Assembly (NCBI GenBank): GCA_005776945.1
Contig: SXOB01000029.1
Span: forward strand, 1-60,303
Reading direction: 5' to 3'
DNA: 60,303 nucleotides
From: Pseudomonadota bacterium
GTDB taxonomy: Bacteria; Myxococcota_A; UBA796; GCA-2862545
The position numbers were made by a program, and so were the translations under genes. Each line of letters opens with the position of its first letter. Position 1 is the stretch's first letter. Positions 33,428 to 41,347 of this stretch are shown here, one piece after another. The notes under the pieces are model-generated. The model had not been told where the DNA came from. It did not search any database and was given only the letters and a program-made list of their open reading frames with translations.

Positions 33428-34458
33428 TCGCCGTCGTCAGCACGGACCGGGGCATCCCGCTCTACGGTCCGAGCGGTGCGTCGGCCCACCTTCGCCACGT
33501 CACCAACGCGCTGCGCGCGCGGGGCGACGTCAATGTGTTCGTGCCGACCGAGTCAGACGGCCGCGGGCACGCCGGAGCCGCCGTCGGGGCCAACATCACC
33601 GTCGTCCCGACCCGGAATTGGCCGCGTGGTTTGCGGAGTTGGGGACGCCGGTGGGACGCTGCCCACATCTGGCGCGCCGCGGCCGGGGCGTCCTGGGCTT
33701 GGGAACGTGCGGCCGCAGGGATCGACGCCGGGGCCCGCTTTTGCGGACCGCGCATCCTCGAGCTCAACGCCCCCGCCGAGGAGGCCGGCCACGTCGGGAG
33801 GATGGCCGCAGGGGCCGAACGCCGCAATCTGACGACGGCCACCCGCGTCGTTGCCGTGTCGAGTTGGCTCGCACGATGGGCGGTTGAACGAGGGGCGAAG
33901 CCCGAACGCGTCCGCCACGTCCCGAACGGGAGCGCGCTCACGGGCCCCGGGAACCGGGAGGCGGGGCGGGCGCGATGGGACCTCTCGGGCCTCGTGGTCG
34001 TACTGCTCGGGGCTCACCGGCCATGGCACGGCGCAAAGCACCTGCCGGCGCTGCTCGCGGCCTTGCCCGAAGCCAAAGCGGTCGTCATCGGTGGCGGCGC
34101 GGTCCCCATCGATCACCCTCGCGTCCGCCACCTGCCTCACTTGGAGGGGGCGGCCCTGGCCGACGCGCTGTCCGCAGCCGACGTGGGCCTCGCACCCTAC
34201 GACGGCGCACCGCCTTGGCTCAGTCCGCTGAAGCTCGCGGACTACCTTGCCGTCGGATTGCCGGTCGTGGCGAGAGACGTCGGAGACGCGGCGCACCTCC
34301 TCCGCGACGCGGGCCAGACGATGCCCGACCTCGACCCGGCCACATGGGCGGAGGCCGTCCGCGCGTTGTCCCGGCGGACGCCAAGGCCGCGCCCGCGGCC
34401 GTGGGCGACGGTGGCAGACGAGGCGCTCGGGGGCATCGACCTCCCCAAGTGCGCCTGA
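33424..34458 (+). CDS. GT4-like glycosyltransferase
   Basis: A 344-residue cytosolic glycosyltransferase with a GT-B fold. The N-terminal domain has YGPSGASAHLRHVTNAL. The linker contains VVAVSSWLARWAVERGAKPERVRHVPNG, and the nucleotide-sugar domain LLGAHRPWHGAKHL and GLAPYDGAPPWLSPLKLADYLAVGLPVVA. These are the marks of GT4, including the late glutamate-region helix. TTG at 33424 overlaps the lyase stop (TTGA), an odd coupling with sulfur metabolism. The donor sugar and acceptor are unknown. Confidence 0.8.
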   Translation: MIAVVSTDRGIPLYGPSGASAHLRHVTNALRARGDVNVFVPTESDGRGHAGAAVGANITVVPTRNWPRGLRSWGRRWDAAHIWRAAAGASWAWERAAAGIDAGARFCGPRILELNAPAEEAGHVGRMAAGAERRNLTTATRVVAVSSWLARWAVERGAKPERVRHVPNGSALTGPGNREAGRARWDLSGLVVVLLGAHRPWHGAKHLPALLAALPEAKAVVIGGGAVPIDHPRVRHLPHLEGAALADALSAADVGLAPYDGAPPWLSPLKLADYLAVGLPVVARDVGDAAHLLRDAGQTMPDLDPATWAEAVRALSRRTPRPRPRPWATVADEALGGIDLPKCA

Positions 34459-34519
34459 AGGCTGCCCATGGCCCGCAGGCCATAGACCCCCCCCGGCGCG
34501 TCGGGCGGACCCTACCTAC

Positions 34520-34648
34520 GCCGGAGACGGCGACGGAGACGGCGACCCCGTCACCCCGACGCCCGAGCCTGCCACCTCCGTCGGGCGCTACGCCTTCCGA
34601 TCCCTGCTCGGCGCCGGCGGCATGGGAGAGGTTCTGCGCGTTAGGAAT
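34520..34648 (+). pseudogene. Relic of a Ser/Thr protein kinase amino terminus
   Basis: In one frame this stretch reads VGRYAFRSLLGAGGMGEVLRV, which is the start of a bacterial Hanks-type kinase including the glycine-rich ATP loop. A Pro/Thr linker precedes it, as in such kinases. No plausible start codon lies just upstream. After 34648 the kinase similarity stops and no catalytic HRD or DFG segment is found. It is best read as a truncated leftover between the glycosyltransferase and the HDOD-GGDEF gene. Confidence 0.6.
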
Positions 34649-34693
34649 CATCCCTCACAACCTGAAGCTGCTCGACGCGGAACCGGCGCGCCT

Positions 34694-36238
34694 TCACGGC
34701 GAGGACGAGCAGCGATGGGGCCTCGTGGCCGACGCCAGCGAAATTGGCGCGAAGTTACGGTCAGATCCACAAAAGGTCACCCGATTGCGGCCCTCCGCCT
34801 TCGATTGGTACAGCGCAGCGTCCGCCTTCGAAAGCACCTCGTCGAAGTTGGAACCGATGAAGCCGATGGACGTGCCTCCAATGGAGACAGTGATCGGAAT
34901 GTCGATCCCATCGCGCGACTTGACCGGCGACGCCTCGATGGCGGCTCGAACCCGCTCCGCGACCTGGGCACCCTGGTCCGGCGTACAGGCGGGCAACAAA
35001 ATGGCGAATTCCTCGCCGCCCAGGCGTCCGACGACGTCACCGGGCCTCACCACCGTCGCCAGGCGCTTGCTCACCTCGACGAGGACGCCGTCTCCCGCCG
35101 CGTGTCCGTAAACATCGTTGATCTTTTTGAAATGGTCGAGGTCCAACATGAGCAGCGCGAAAGGCACCTCGTCGGGATTTCCAGCTGTCATTTGGCTCTC
35201 TTCAGTGAAGGCCCGGCGATTGGCGAGCTGGGTCAGCGGATCCGTCCGAGCCATTGTCTGGAACATCTCGTTCGCGCGCTCCAATTCGCGCAACGCGGTG
35301 TCGCGCTCTTCCAGCGCCTTTTCAAGTTTCCGATTCAGCTCGTCCAATGAGGTATTCACCGAAAGCAAGGTCCCATTGGCGCGCGTCATCAGCTCGTCCC
35401 AGGTGGGGGGCCGCCCGATGCGAATCTGCAGATCGCGGGAGGCCGCCTCCATCGCCTCGGCCAGGTCGGTCACCAACTCGGCGAGGGGCGCTGTCAGCTC
35501 CAGCGCGCCGATCGCACGCTCGGCCACCTGAACGGTCCCGTCGGCGGCGTTCGTCTGCACGACATCGGACAACGCGTCAGCGGCACGCGCGATGCGCAGC
35601 AGGCGATCACGGTCGTGCTGCGGGAGCACCACGTCGTCCCGATGATGGGCAGCGATGATCTCCACGAGGTCAGAAGGGAGACCCCACTCCGTGGCGAGGG
35701 CCGCAAAGGTCGCGGCGTGGTCGCGACCAAAGCAGCGGCTCTCGACTTCGAGGCGCTCAGGTGCGGGCCTGCGGGCGACCCGCACGAGGTCGAGCGACTT
35801 GGCCCGGTCGTACACCGCGAGCACGAGCGTGCCCATGTCGAGCAGCAGGCCGAGAGTGAAAGCCTCTGAGGGGTCCGGGAATCCGACGCGACGCGCCAGC
35901 AGACTCGCCGCGCTCGCGCGCCGGAGGCTGTCCTCCCAGAATGCGGCGACGTCTAAGCGCCCGGCATCGACCTTGGCGAGGGTCGTGCGAACGACATGGT
36001 GCACAGCAATGTTCCGCAACACGCGCGTGCCCAAGTAGAGCGTGGCCTGGCTGACGGTCGTCACCGGTCGACCGATTCCGTACGCCGCACTGTTGGCCAT
36101 GCGCAGAAGGCCGGCCGTCATCGCCGGCTCGGCACCGACGATGGCCGACAGCCGATTCATCTTCACGTCCGGCTCGCTAGCCGCACGAATCACCGCCATC
36201 GCACCCGCAGGTGGCACGGGCAGATGGGTCGAAGCCAT
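34694..36238 (-). CDS. HDOD-GGDEF diguanylate cyclase
   Basis: A 514-residue signalling protein. Residues 8-210 form an HDOD domain (AEPAMTAGLLRMANSAAYG, LGLLLDMGTLVLAVYD, AAHHRDDVV). Residues 280-320 are a coiled linker, and residues 325-490 a GGDEF domain. The cyclase site is GGEEF in VGRLGGEEFAILLP, with metal ligands in LMLDLDHFKKIND, so it should be active and make cyclic di-GMP. No RxxD inhibitory site is obvious. ATG at 36238 is preferred over 36259 because GGGAGG is six bases upstream. The last 20 residues after GRNRVTF are atypical and run into the kinase relic. Confidence 0.9.
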   Translation of the reverse strand: MASTHLPVPPAGAMAVIRAASEPDVKMNRLSAIVGAEPAMTAGLLRMANSAAYGIGRPVTTVSQATLYLGTRVLRNIAVHHVVRTTLAKVDAGRLDVAAFWEDSLRRASAASLLARRVGFPDPSEAFTLGLLLDMGTLVLAVYDRAKSLDLVRVARRPAPERLEVESRCFGRDHAATFAALATEWGLPSDLVEIIAAHHRDDVVLPQHDRDRLLRIARAADALSDVVQTNAADGTVQVAERAIGALELTAPLAELVTDLAEAMEAASRDLQIRIGRPPTWDELMTRANGTLLSVNTSLDELNRKLEKALEERDTALRELERANEMFQTMARTDPLTQLANRRAFTEESQMTAGNPDEVPFALLMLDLDHFKKINDVYGHAAGDGVLVEVSKRLATVVRPGDVVGRLGGEEFAILLPACTPDQGAQVAERVRAAIEASPVKSRDGIDIPITVSIGGTSIGFIGSNFDEVLSKADAALYQSKAEGRNRVTFCGSDRNFAPISLASATRPHRCSSSP

Positions 36239-36323
36239 CGGTACCTCCCGCGGCCTCATCGGCCAGGATGTGCCTAACTTGCGCCCGTTCGCTCAGCGTG
36301 GGGTAGACCGACGCGGGGGCCCG

Positions 36324-36710
36324 ATGTCGGACTGTCTCACCGCGGGGATCCGCGTTCGCGTGTTGCCACGGTACGAAGCTGGTAGATCCCAGCCGTCGCG
36401 CGGTAGGTGGTTCTTCAGCTACACGATCCGGATCGACAACGAAGGCAGCCGAACTGTTCGCTTGCTGCGTCGGCATTGGGTGATCACCGACGGCGCAGGT
36501 CGCACCGAACACATCGAAGGCTCCGGCGTCGTCGGCGAAACGCCCGTGCTCGCCCCGGGCCAGCACTTCACCTACACATCGTTCTGCCCCTTGCCGACGA
36601 GCATCGGAAGCATGGAGGGGACCTACAAGATGGTCCACCTCGACGACGGAACCGTATTTGACGCGGTCGTCGCCCCGTTTGCCCTCGTAGACCCCGAGTC
36701 CGAGAACTGA
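36324..36710 (+). CDS. apaG: ApaG-domain protein
   Basis: A 128-residue single-domain protein of the ApaG family, a fibronectin-like fold. Typical motifs are FFSYTIRIDNEG, LLRRHWVITD, GSGVVGETPVLAPGQHFTYTS and MEGTYKMV. ApaG is linked to Co2+/Mg2+ homeostasis in enterobacteria, but its biochemical role is unclear. ATG at 36324 fits the family length. The convergent PhnA-like gene ends three bases beyond. Confidence 0.92.
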   Translation: MSDCLTAGIRVRVLPRYEAGRSQPSRGRWFFSYTIRIDNEGSRTVRLLRRHWVITDGAGRTEHIEGSGVVGETPVLAPGQHFTYTSFCPLPTSIGSMEGTYKMVHLDDGTVFDAVVAPFALVDPESEN

Positions 36711-36713
36711 CCC

Positions 36714-37139
36714 TCAGCGCCGCGATCGGCGCGTAGACTCCTCGACCTCCGGCTCAGGCGCGCGGAACTCGCCGGTTTCGGGGTCGACGTCGATCGCTTC
36801 AAGCGCCTCCCGCGTCCACGGGTGATTCGCGCCGTCCAGCGCGATGAGCAGGCGTGCAGCCGCCAATTTCACCGCGATGCGCTCGTCCCAGACGGCCGTC
36901 TGAAGGAACCGCGCCTCGATCGGGTCGAGCGCGCCCCCCTCCAACGCATCGCGGCAACTCGCACAGCCAAGCAAAGCGCGTTCGGCATCAGGTTCGAGCG
37001 GAAACGGCGGCAGCTCGTAGACACGGACCTCGCCGCGCCCGCCACACAGCTCACAGCGCCCACCCGACCGCCGGGTAAGTTCCTTGCCGAGGGTCCCCGC
37101 TTCGGGACGCTGGCGCCACCGTTTCGGCGCACGCGCCAC
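36714..37139 (-). CDS. PhnA-like zinc-ribbon protein
   Basis: A 141-residue cytosolic protein. It opens with KELTRRSGGRCELCGG, and CASC follows about 35 residues later. This four-cysteine zinc ribbon matches the amino terminus of PhnA/YjdM proteins. The C-terminal half (DPIEARFLQTAVWDERIAVKLAAARLL) also fits PhnA-domain proteins of marine and soil bacteria. Despite the name, a role in phosphonate use is not established. GTG at 37139 is chosen because AGGGAG lies six bases upstream. It follows the START-like gene by 16 bases on the same strand. Confidence 0.72.
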   Translation of the reverse strand: MARAPKRWRQRPEAGTLGKELTRRSGGRCELCGGRGEVRVYELPPFPLEPDAERALLGCASCRDALEGGALDPIEARFLQTAVWDERIAVKLAAARLLIALDGANHPWTREALEAIDVDPETGEFRAPEPEVEESTRRSRR

Positions 37140-37155
37140 GTCAAACTCCCTGACG

Positions 37156-37719
37156 CTAAGGTTTCGCGCCGACGGCCCGCGCCGACGCCAGCACCTTGTC
37201 CAGTCCTCCGCCCTGGGCGGCGCGCACGACGAAGCCAGGAACCTGGCCGCCCGGGTCGTAGGCGATCGTGTGAACGGCCTCGACGCCACCTTCCGGCACG
37301 GCACAGACGCGCCAGGAGCCGTCGTTGCGCGGCGCCCGTACGCGCCCTTCGGCCACATCCCAAGCGACCTCGGTGGCGGCCGTCCAGCTCACGACCGTGC
37401 ACGCCCCTTCGGTCGAGCGGCGCATCCACAGCAGGACTTCGCGATCGGCGATGACGGGGGCCGTTTGGTGCTGCCACACGAGGCTCCGGTCGCCCTCCAC
37501 GCGGACGACGCGGTCCGCGACGATGGCGTGGGGCAACAGAGTGTCGTAGCCGGCAAAGTCGCTGACCTTCGCCGTGAGCCGCGCCGGATCGACCTCCGGC
37601 CATCGACACGTCGCCACCATCGGCGTCACACCGTCAGCCTGGGTCGGCTGCGTGACGATCTGGCACCCCTCGGCCACCCGCTCCCCAGCGATCGCAACGA
37701 TGGCCACCCAGACAACCAT
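37156..37719 (-). CDS. Secreted START-like lipid-binding protein
   Basis: A 187-residue protein with an uncharged signal peptide (MVVWVAIVAIAGERVAEG). A START/SRPBCC-like domain follows: VSDFAGYDTLLPHAIVADRV, LLWMRRSTEGACTVVSW and a C-terminal helix AAQGGGLDKVLASARAVG. It probably binds a lipid in the periplasm. ATG at 37719 has AGGGGAAG five bases upstream. This is the third START-type exported protein in the window. Confidence 0.75.
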   Translation of the reverse strand: MVVWVAIVAIAGERVAEGCQIVTQPTQADGVTPMVATCRWPEVDPARLTAKVSDFAGYDTLLPHAIVADRVVRVEGDRSLVWQHQTAPVIADREVLLWMRRSTEGACTVVSWTAATEVAWDVAEGRVRAPRNDGSWRVCAVPEGGVEAVHTIAYDPGGQVPGFVVRAAQGGGLDKVLASARAVGAKP

Positions 37720-37798
37720 GACTTCCCCTATCGCCTTGGGTCGACGATTTCCCGGCTTCCCGCTGGCCGTCGACGCGGCGGCGCGGCACCCTGGGGGT

Positions 37799-39064
37799 GT
37801 GGGACGCCTCACTTACGTCGTCAGCGATTTGCACCTGGGTGCGCCCGAGTCGAAGGCCGCGGCGCCGCTCGCTGCCTTCCTCGCACACATCACGTCCGGT
37901 CCGCCCTGCTCCCTCGTCATCAACGGCGACGGCTTCGACCTTCTGGCCCTTCGGGTCATGCCAGGCGACGTCGGCATCCTGACGGGGCTCCACGACGACG
38001 ACCACACTTGGGGCCTCGGCGGCCGCGAACGCGCCGCCATCACCAAGTTGATCGTCCTATGCGAACGCGAGGTCGTCGCCGTCGAAGCCCTTCGCGCCTT
38101 CGTTCGCGCGGGTCACGACATCCACGTCGTCGCCGGAAACCACGACCCCGAGTTGGCGTTCCCCGCCGTCGCCGACGCGCTGCGCGACGCCTTGGCCGAA
38201 GGCGCGAAAGACCGCGTCGTCGTCCACCCGTGGTTCGTTTGGGCCGCCGGTCACGCGTGGATCGAACACGGCCACCAATACGACCCCTACTGTTCGTTCG
38301 ACGACGCCCTTCGCCCAGCGTCCGACCACACGGAGCCCGACATCAACGTGGGGACGGCCGTGATGCGGTACCTCGTCACAGGACTGCAATCCGGCCAACA
38401 CGGGCAATGGGACCGCGGCTTCTTCGGTCACCTCGCCTGGGCCCTGACCGGCGGGAATCTCCACCGCGCCTTCGAGGCCTACTGCACCATGATCCGGCGC
38501 CTTCTCGGAATGTGGGCCTTGGCCGTGGACCCGCGCGCGGTGCTTCGCAACCGCGCCGACCGCAAAGAAGCCCTCCGCCGGGTCTCCGCGCAAAGCGGCA
38601 TCCCGCTTGGCACGTTGGCCCGCGTGCACGCCCTCCGCCGGCCGCCGCTCGTCCGACGCTTGGGCCCGTTGATGCGCGCCATCATGCTGGACCGGCTCGT
38701 CGTCGTCATCGCAGCACCCGTGCTGACCCTGTTCGGCGCCGCGGCAGGCGGATTGCCGGGCGTGGGCCTCGCCGCCTTGGTGGCCCTCATTCTGGCCGTC
38801 GTCGTGTTCCGGGCCGCACCGGAACCGACGGACCCTCGGCCGACGATGCGCGCGGCCGGTGCGCGGGTGTCGCGCATCCTCGGCGTCCGGCACGTGTTGC
38901 ACGGGCACACCCACGCGCCGGAAGTGGTCGGCCCCGTCTACAACAGCGGGACATGGATCGACGGCGAAGGCACCCTCATTCGCCTCGACGGCGACACGGC
39001 TGCGTTGCTCCGCTGGCGGAACGGCGCGCTCGCCCCACACACTCCTGACATGCCAAGTATGTAA
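37799..39064 (+). CDS. Metallophosphoesterase with inserted membrane segment
   Basis: A 421-residue protein. The calcineurin-like phosphoesterase motifs are split. DLHLG, NGDGFD, GNHDPE and EHGHQYD are within residues 8-165. The last motif, HGHTHAP, appears only near residue 367. Between them lie about 190 residues with helices and two strongly hydrophobic segments (about residues 299-318 and 322-342, MLDRLVVVIAAPVLTLFG and VGLAALVALILAVVVF). The enzyme should thus be tethered to the inner membrane with a cytosolic active site. UDP-2,3-diacylglucosamine hydrolases are distant relatives, but the substrate is unknown. The start is GTG at 37799. Confidence 0.85.
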   Translation: MGRLTYVVSDLHLGAPESKAAAPLAAFLAHITSGPPCSLVINGDGFDLLALRVMPGDVGILTGLHDDDHTWGLGGRERAAITKLIVLCEREVVAVEALRAFVRAGHDIHVVAGNHDPELAFPAVADALRDALAEGAKDRVVVHPWFVWAAGHAWIEHGHQYDPYCSFDDALRPASDHTEPDINVGTAVMRYLVTGLQSGQHGQWDRGFFGHLAWALTGGNLHRAFEAYCTMIRRLLGMWALAVDPRAVLRNRADRKEALRRVSAQSGIPLGTLARVHALRRPPLVRRLGPLMRAIMLDRLVVVIAAPVLTLFGAAAGGLPGVGLAALVALILAVVVFRAAPEPTDPRPTMRAAGARVSRILGVRHVLHGHTHAPEVVGPVYNSGTWIDGEGTLIRLDGDTAALLRWRNGALAPHTPDMPSM

Positions 39065-39087
39065 GCGTCGGGAAGGCGGAAGTCCTG

Positions 39088-39096
39088 TGTTACACT
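39088..39096 (+). promoter_or_regulatory. Possible extended -10 promoter box
   Basis: TGTTACACT matches the extended -10 form TGn-TAnAnT. There is no clear -35. A transcript starting about seven bases downstream would be only about 75 bases long, ending at the terminator at 39180. Confidence 0.3.
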
Positions 39097-39145
39097 TCGG
39101 CGGGAAGCGGCGCATGAACGGTCCCCCCCCGTCGTGCCCCACCCG

Positions 39146-39180
39146 CGCCGACCGCCTCGCAGCGGTCGGCGTTTTCGTTT
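39146..39180 (+). terminator. Rho-independent terminator
   Basis: Perfect ten-base arms (CGCCGACCGC at 39146-39155, GCGGTCGGCG at 39162-39171) with a six-base loop are followed by TTTTCGTTT. It most simply ends transcription of the metallophosphoesterase, whose stop is 82 bases upstream. Confidence 0.85.
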
Positions 39181-39371
39181 CTGGGGCCAGTTCAGGGGAC
39201 CCGACTTCCAATCCGCGCCCGTTCCCGCGCCATGGGCGGCGTCCTGCTGATCACGCCGGCCTTCGACGCCGCCTTGCCACCCCGTCACTTTACAAAAATT
39301 CACGGAAAATACAGCAAAACGTCAAACCGCTGCCGCCTCCCGACTCCACAGGGTCGAAGTTTCGCCGAAAA

Positions 39372-39872
39372 TCACCGAAGTCGCACGATCCGACTACGGC
39401 GTAGCACGGCGACGTCCCGAGCAAAACCGGGATCCTCCTGGATGCATTGAGACGCGTCGAGTACGCCGCAGGAGAGTACCACGTCCCCCGGCCTGAGCGA
39501 GCCAGCCAGTTCCGACCCGCGGGACGCGACAAACACCACACGCGCCCCGTCCAGGACGATTCCACCGGAATCCCACTTATCCGATTTCAGTGTCCCTTTC
39601 TCGGTGCCACGAGCGACCGTGGGACCCTCCAACACCCCCAAGCAGGCCAAGAAATCAGGCTTGGGAGCATCCGGCACCGACGCCCACCAGCCGCAAGGAA
39701 TCGGCGCGCCGCACTCCACGTCCGACGGGCTCGCACGCCGAAGCTGCCGCTTCCACGACCGCGGCGACGCGTCCGCCAACCCGCTCCACTCTGGCCGGTC
39801 GTAGCCAAACTCAGCTTCGCCGTTTTCCGCGCGGAGAAGGACCACGGCGGACCTGGGTGAAGCACCGCGCAC
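39372..39872 (-). CDS. Hypothetical protein downstream of the SDR gene
   Basis: A 166-residue unrecognised protein. Its GTG start directly follows the SDR stop codon (TAGGTG), which favours co-translation. It has a tryptophan- and cysteine-rich middle (CGAPIPCGWWASVPD) and a C-terminal part that looks folded (GGIVLDGARVVFVASRGSELAGSLRPGDVVLSCGV). The latter recalls short PDZ- or SH3-like sheets. Third codon positions are less GC-biased than in neighbours, so it may be a recent arrival or a weakly constrained gene. Confidence 0.5.
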   Translation of the reverse strand: MRGASPRSAVVLLRAENGEAEFGYDRPEWSGLADASPRSWKRQLRRASPSDVECGAPIPCGWWASVPDAPKPDFLACLGVLEGPTVARGTEKGTLKSDKWDSGGIVLDGARVVFVASRGSELAGSLRPGDVVLSCGVLDASQCIQEDPGFARDVAVLRRSRIVRLR

Positions 39873-40628
39873 CTAGCGAGGTGGCAGCCGCAATCCACCG
39901 TCCAACCTCACCACTTCCCCGTTCACATAAGGATTCCGGACGAGCGCGGCCACGAGGTCGGCAAATTCCTCGGCCTTGCCAAGCCGCGGCGGCGTCAACA
40001 CTTGCGACGCCAATGCGTCCCGCTTGTCCTGAGGCAACATTCCAAGCAACGGCGTGTCGAACAGCCCCGGCGCTACCGTAAAAACCCGAATTCCGACCGG
40101 CGCGAGATCTCTCGCCATCGGCAACGTCATCCCCACCACGCCAGCCTTCGACGCCGCATAGGCCACCTGCCCCGCCTGCCCTTCCATCGCCGCCGCCGAC
40201 GCCGTCGCGACGAGCACACCGCGCACGCCGTCGACCGGCTCCTGGCGCGCCATCACCGCGGCCGCCGTCCGCAGGACGACGAACGTGCCGAGCAGGTTCA
40301 CCTCCAACACGCGACGGAACGCGTCGACTCCGTGCGCCGCGCCGTCAAAGGCCAACGTCCGCTGCGCCCAGCCGATGCCCGCCGCGGCGACGACGACGCG
40401 TAGCGGCCCCATGGCAACGTCGGTCGCCATGGCCCGAGCCACCGCGGCCTCGTCGGTCACATCGCCCACGACGGCTCGACCACCGATCCGGCCCGCCACC
40501 TCTTCCGCGCCCTTGGCGTCCCGATCGAAGACGAGCACATGGGCGCCCTCTTTGGCGAAGCGCTCCGCCGTCGCCGCCCCGAGCCCGGATGCACCGCCCG
40601 TGACGAGCACCCGGTCGCAAGGGCTCAA
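39873..40628 (-). CDS. Short-chain dehydrogenase/reductase
   Basis: A 251-residue SDR resembling 3-hydroxyacyl-CoA dehydrogenase type 2 (HSD10-like). The NAD site is VTGGASGLGAATAERF, the Asp-containing DRDAKGA suggests NAD over NADP, AAAGIGWA follows, and the catalytic set is Ser in VATASAAAMEG with YAASKAG. The end VNGEVVRLDGGLRLP is typical. TTG at 40628 overlaps the upstream lipoprotein stop (TTGA) and gives a standard amino terminus; GTG at 40610 is an alternative. The substrate is unknown. Confidence 0.85.
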   Translation of the reverse strand: MSPCDRVLVTGGASGLGAATAERFAKEGAHVLVFDRDAKGAEEVAGRIGGRAVVGDVTDEAAVARAMATDVAMGPLRVVVAAAGIGWAQRTLAFDGAAHGVDAFRRVLEVNLLGTFVVLRTAAAVMARQEPVDGVRGVLVATASAAAMEGQAGQVAYAASKAGVVGMTLPMARDLAPVGIRVFTVAPGLFDTPLLGMLPQDKRDALASQVLTPPRLGKAEEFADLVAALVRNPYVNGEVVRLDGGLRLPPR

Positions 40629-41011
40629 CGGGCCCGCTCGTCCACTTCGACCCGTTTCAGCAGCGCCCCGTCCGTACCAAGCACGAGGACGTCCAACTTC
40701 GCACGCGGCACGTCGACGTTGACGAGCGCGGTGTAGCCACATGGCTCTGGGCTTCCGCCCGTCCCATGGGCCTGGACGACGATCGTGTTGCCTTGGCGCT
40801 TGCCGTCCCAAAACGGAGCAGAGTCGCACGCTGCTTTGATCCCCGTGGACTGCACCTGCAGCTTGCCCTTGACCCACGCCGCTGAAACGTCCTTGGGCGC
40901 CTTGTTGCTCAACGGGTAGCTCCGCTGGTGGGACAACTCGACGGGGACGGGCCCGTCGACGGCCGGCGGAGGCGCAGGTGCCTCACCCGCACAGGCCAGC
41001 AGGACCCACAT
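40625..41011 (-). CDS. Small hypothetical lipoprotein
   Basis: A 128-residue protein with the minimal lipoprotein signal MWVLLAC (cysteine 7). A Pro/Ala-rich linker and a beta-rich domain with two further cysteines (KAACDSAP and PEPCGYT) follow, probably disulfide-linked. ATG at 41011 overlaps the ferredoxin stop, and its own stop overlaps the SDR start. No family was recognised. Confidence 0.7.
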   Translation of the reverse strand: MWVLLACAGEAPAPPPAVDGPVPVELSHQRSYPLSNKAPKDVSAAWVKGKLQVQSTGIKAACDSAPFWDGKRQGNTIVVQAHGTGGSPEPCGYTALVNVDVPRAKLDVLVLGTDGALLKRVEVDERAR

Positions 41012-41328
41012 CACAGGCCGAGGTTCGCCTTCTTGGCATCGGCGGTCGGCAGCGGGTCCATCGACTCCGTGATGAGCTTGAGGCCTGCGCCCTTGATGCG
41101 CTCGATCGCCGTCTTCTCCCAGTGGCGCTTGTCGGCCGGCAGGTCGTCGCCAGCGTAGATCGCCTCGACGGGGCAGGCCGGCTCACACGCGCCGCAGTCG
41201 ATGCACTCGTCGCCGTGGATGAGGACCATGTTCTTTTCATTGTCGAGGTAGAAGCAGTCGACGGGACAGACCTCCACACAGTCGGTGAAGCGGCAGTCCA
41301 CACAGTTGTCCGTCACGACGTAGGCCAT
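41011..41328 (-). CDS. fdxA: 7Fe ferredoxin (3Fe-4S/4Fe-4S)
   Basis: A 105-residue cytosolic electron carrier. The amino terminus [20 protein letters not shown] and the second motif [16 protein letters not shown] are those of FdxA-type ferredoxins with one 3Fe-4S and one 4Fe-4S cluster. The C-terminal helix follows ([15 protein letters not shown]). ATG at 41328 matches the family start. The endonuclease III gene upstream ends 20 bases before it, so the two may share a transcript. Confidence 0.94.
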   Translation of the reverse strand: MAYVVTDNCVDCRFTDCVEVCPVDCFYLDNEKNMVLIHGDECIDCGACEPACPVEAIYAGDDLPADKRHWEKTAIERIKGAGLKLITESMDPLPTADAKKANLGL

Positions 41329-41347
41329 GGGGTCCTCGGCGGCGCCG

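Larger units (their letters stand above)
39065..39371. other. 307-base gap between convergent genes
   Basis: This is the only gene-free stretch over 300 bases. It holds an extended -10-like box (39088-39096) and an intrinsic terminator (39146-39180) near its left end, and an A/T-rich tract at 39287-39325, unusual for this GC level. No tRNA, repeat or convincing short gene was seen. One frame is open across it but has no coding character. Confidence 0.5.

Noticed and set aside
38859..39404. Open plus-strand frame crossing the 39 kb gap, with an ATG near 39114
   Set aside because: It begins inside the phosphoesterase gene, passes through a clear terminator, and its composition (Pro/Arg/Ser) is not protein-like.
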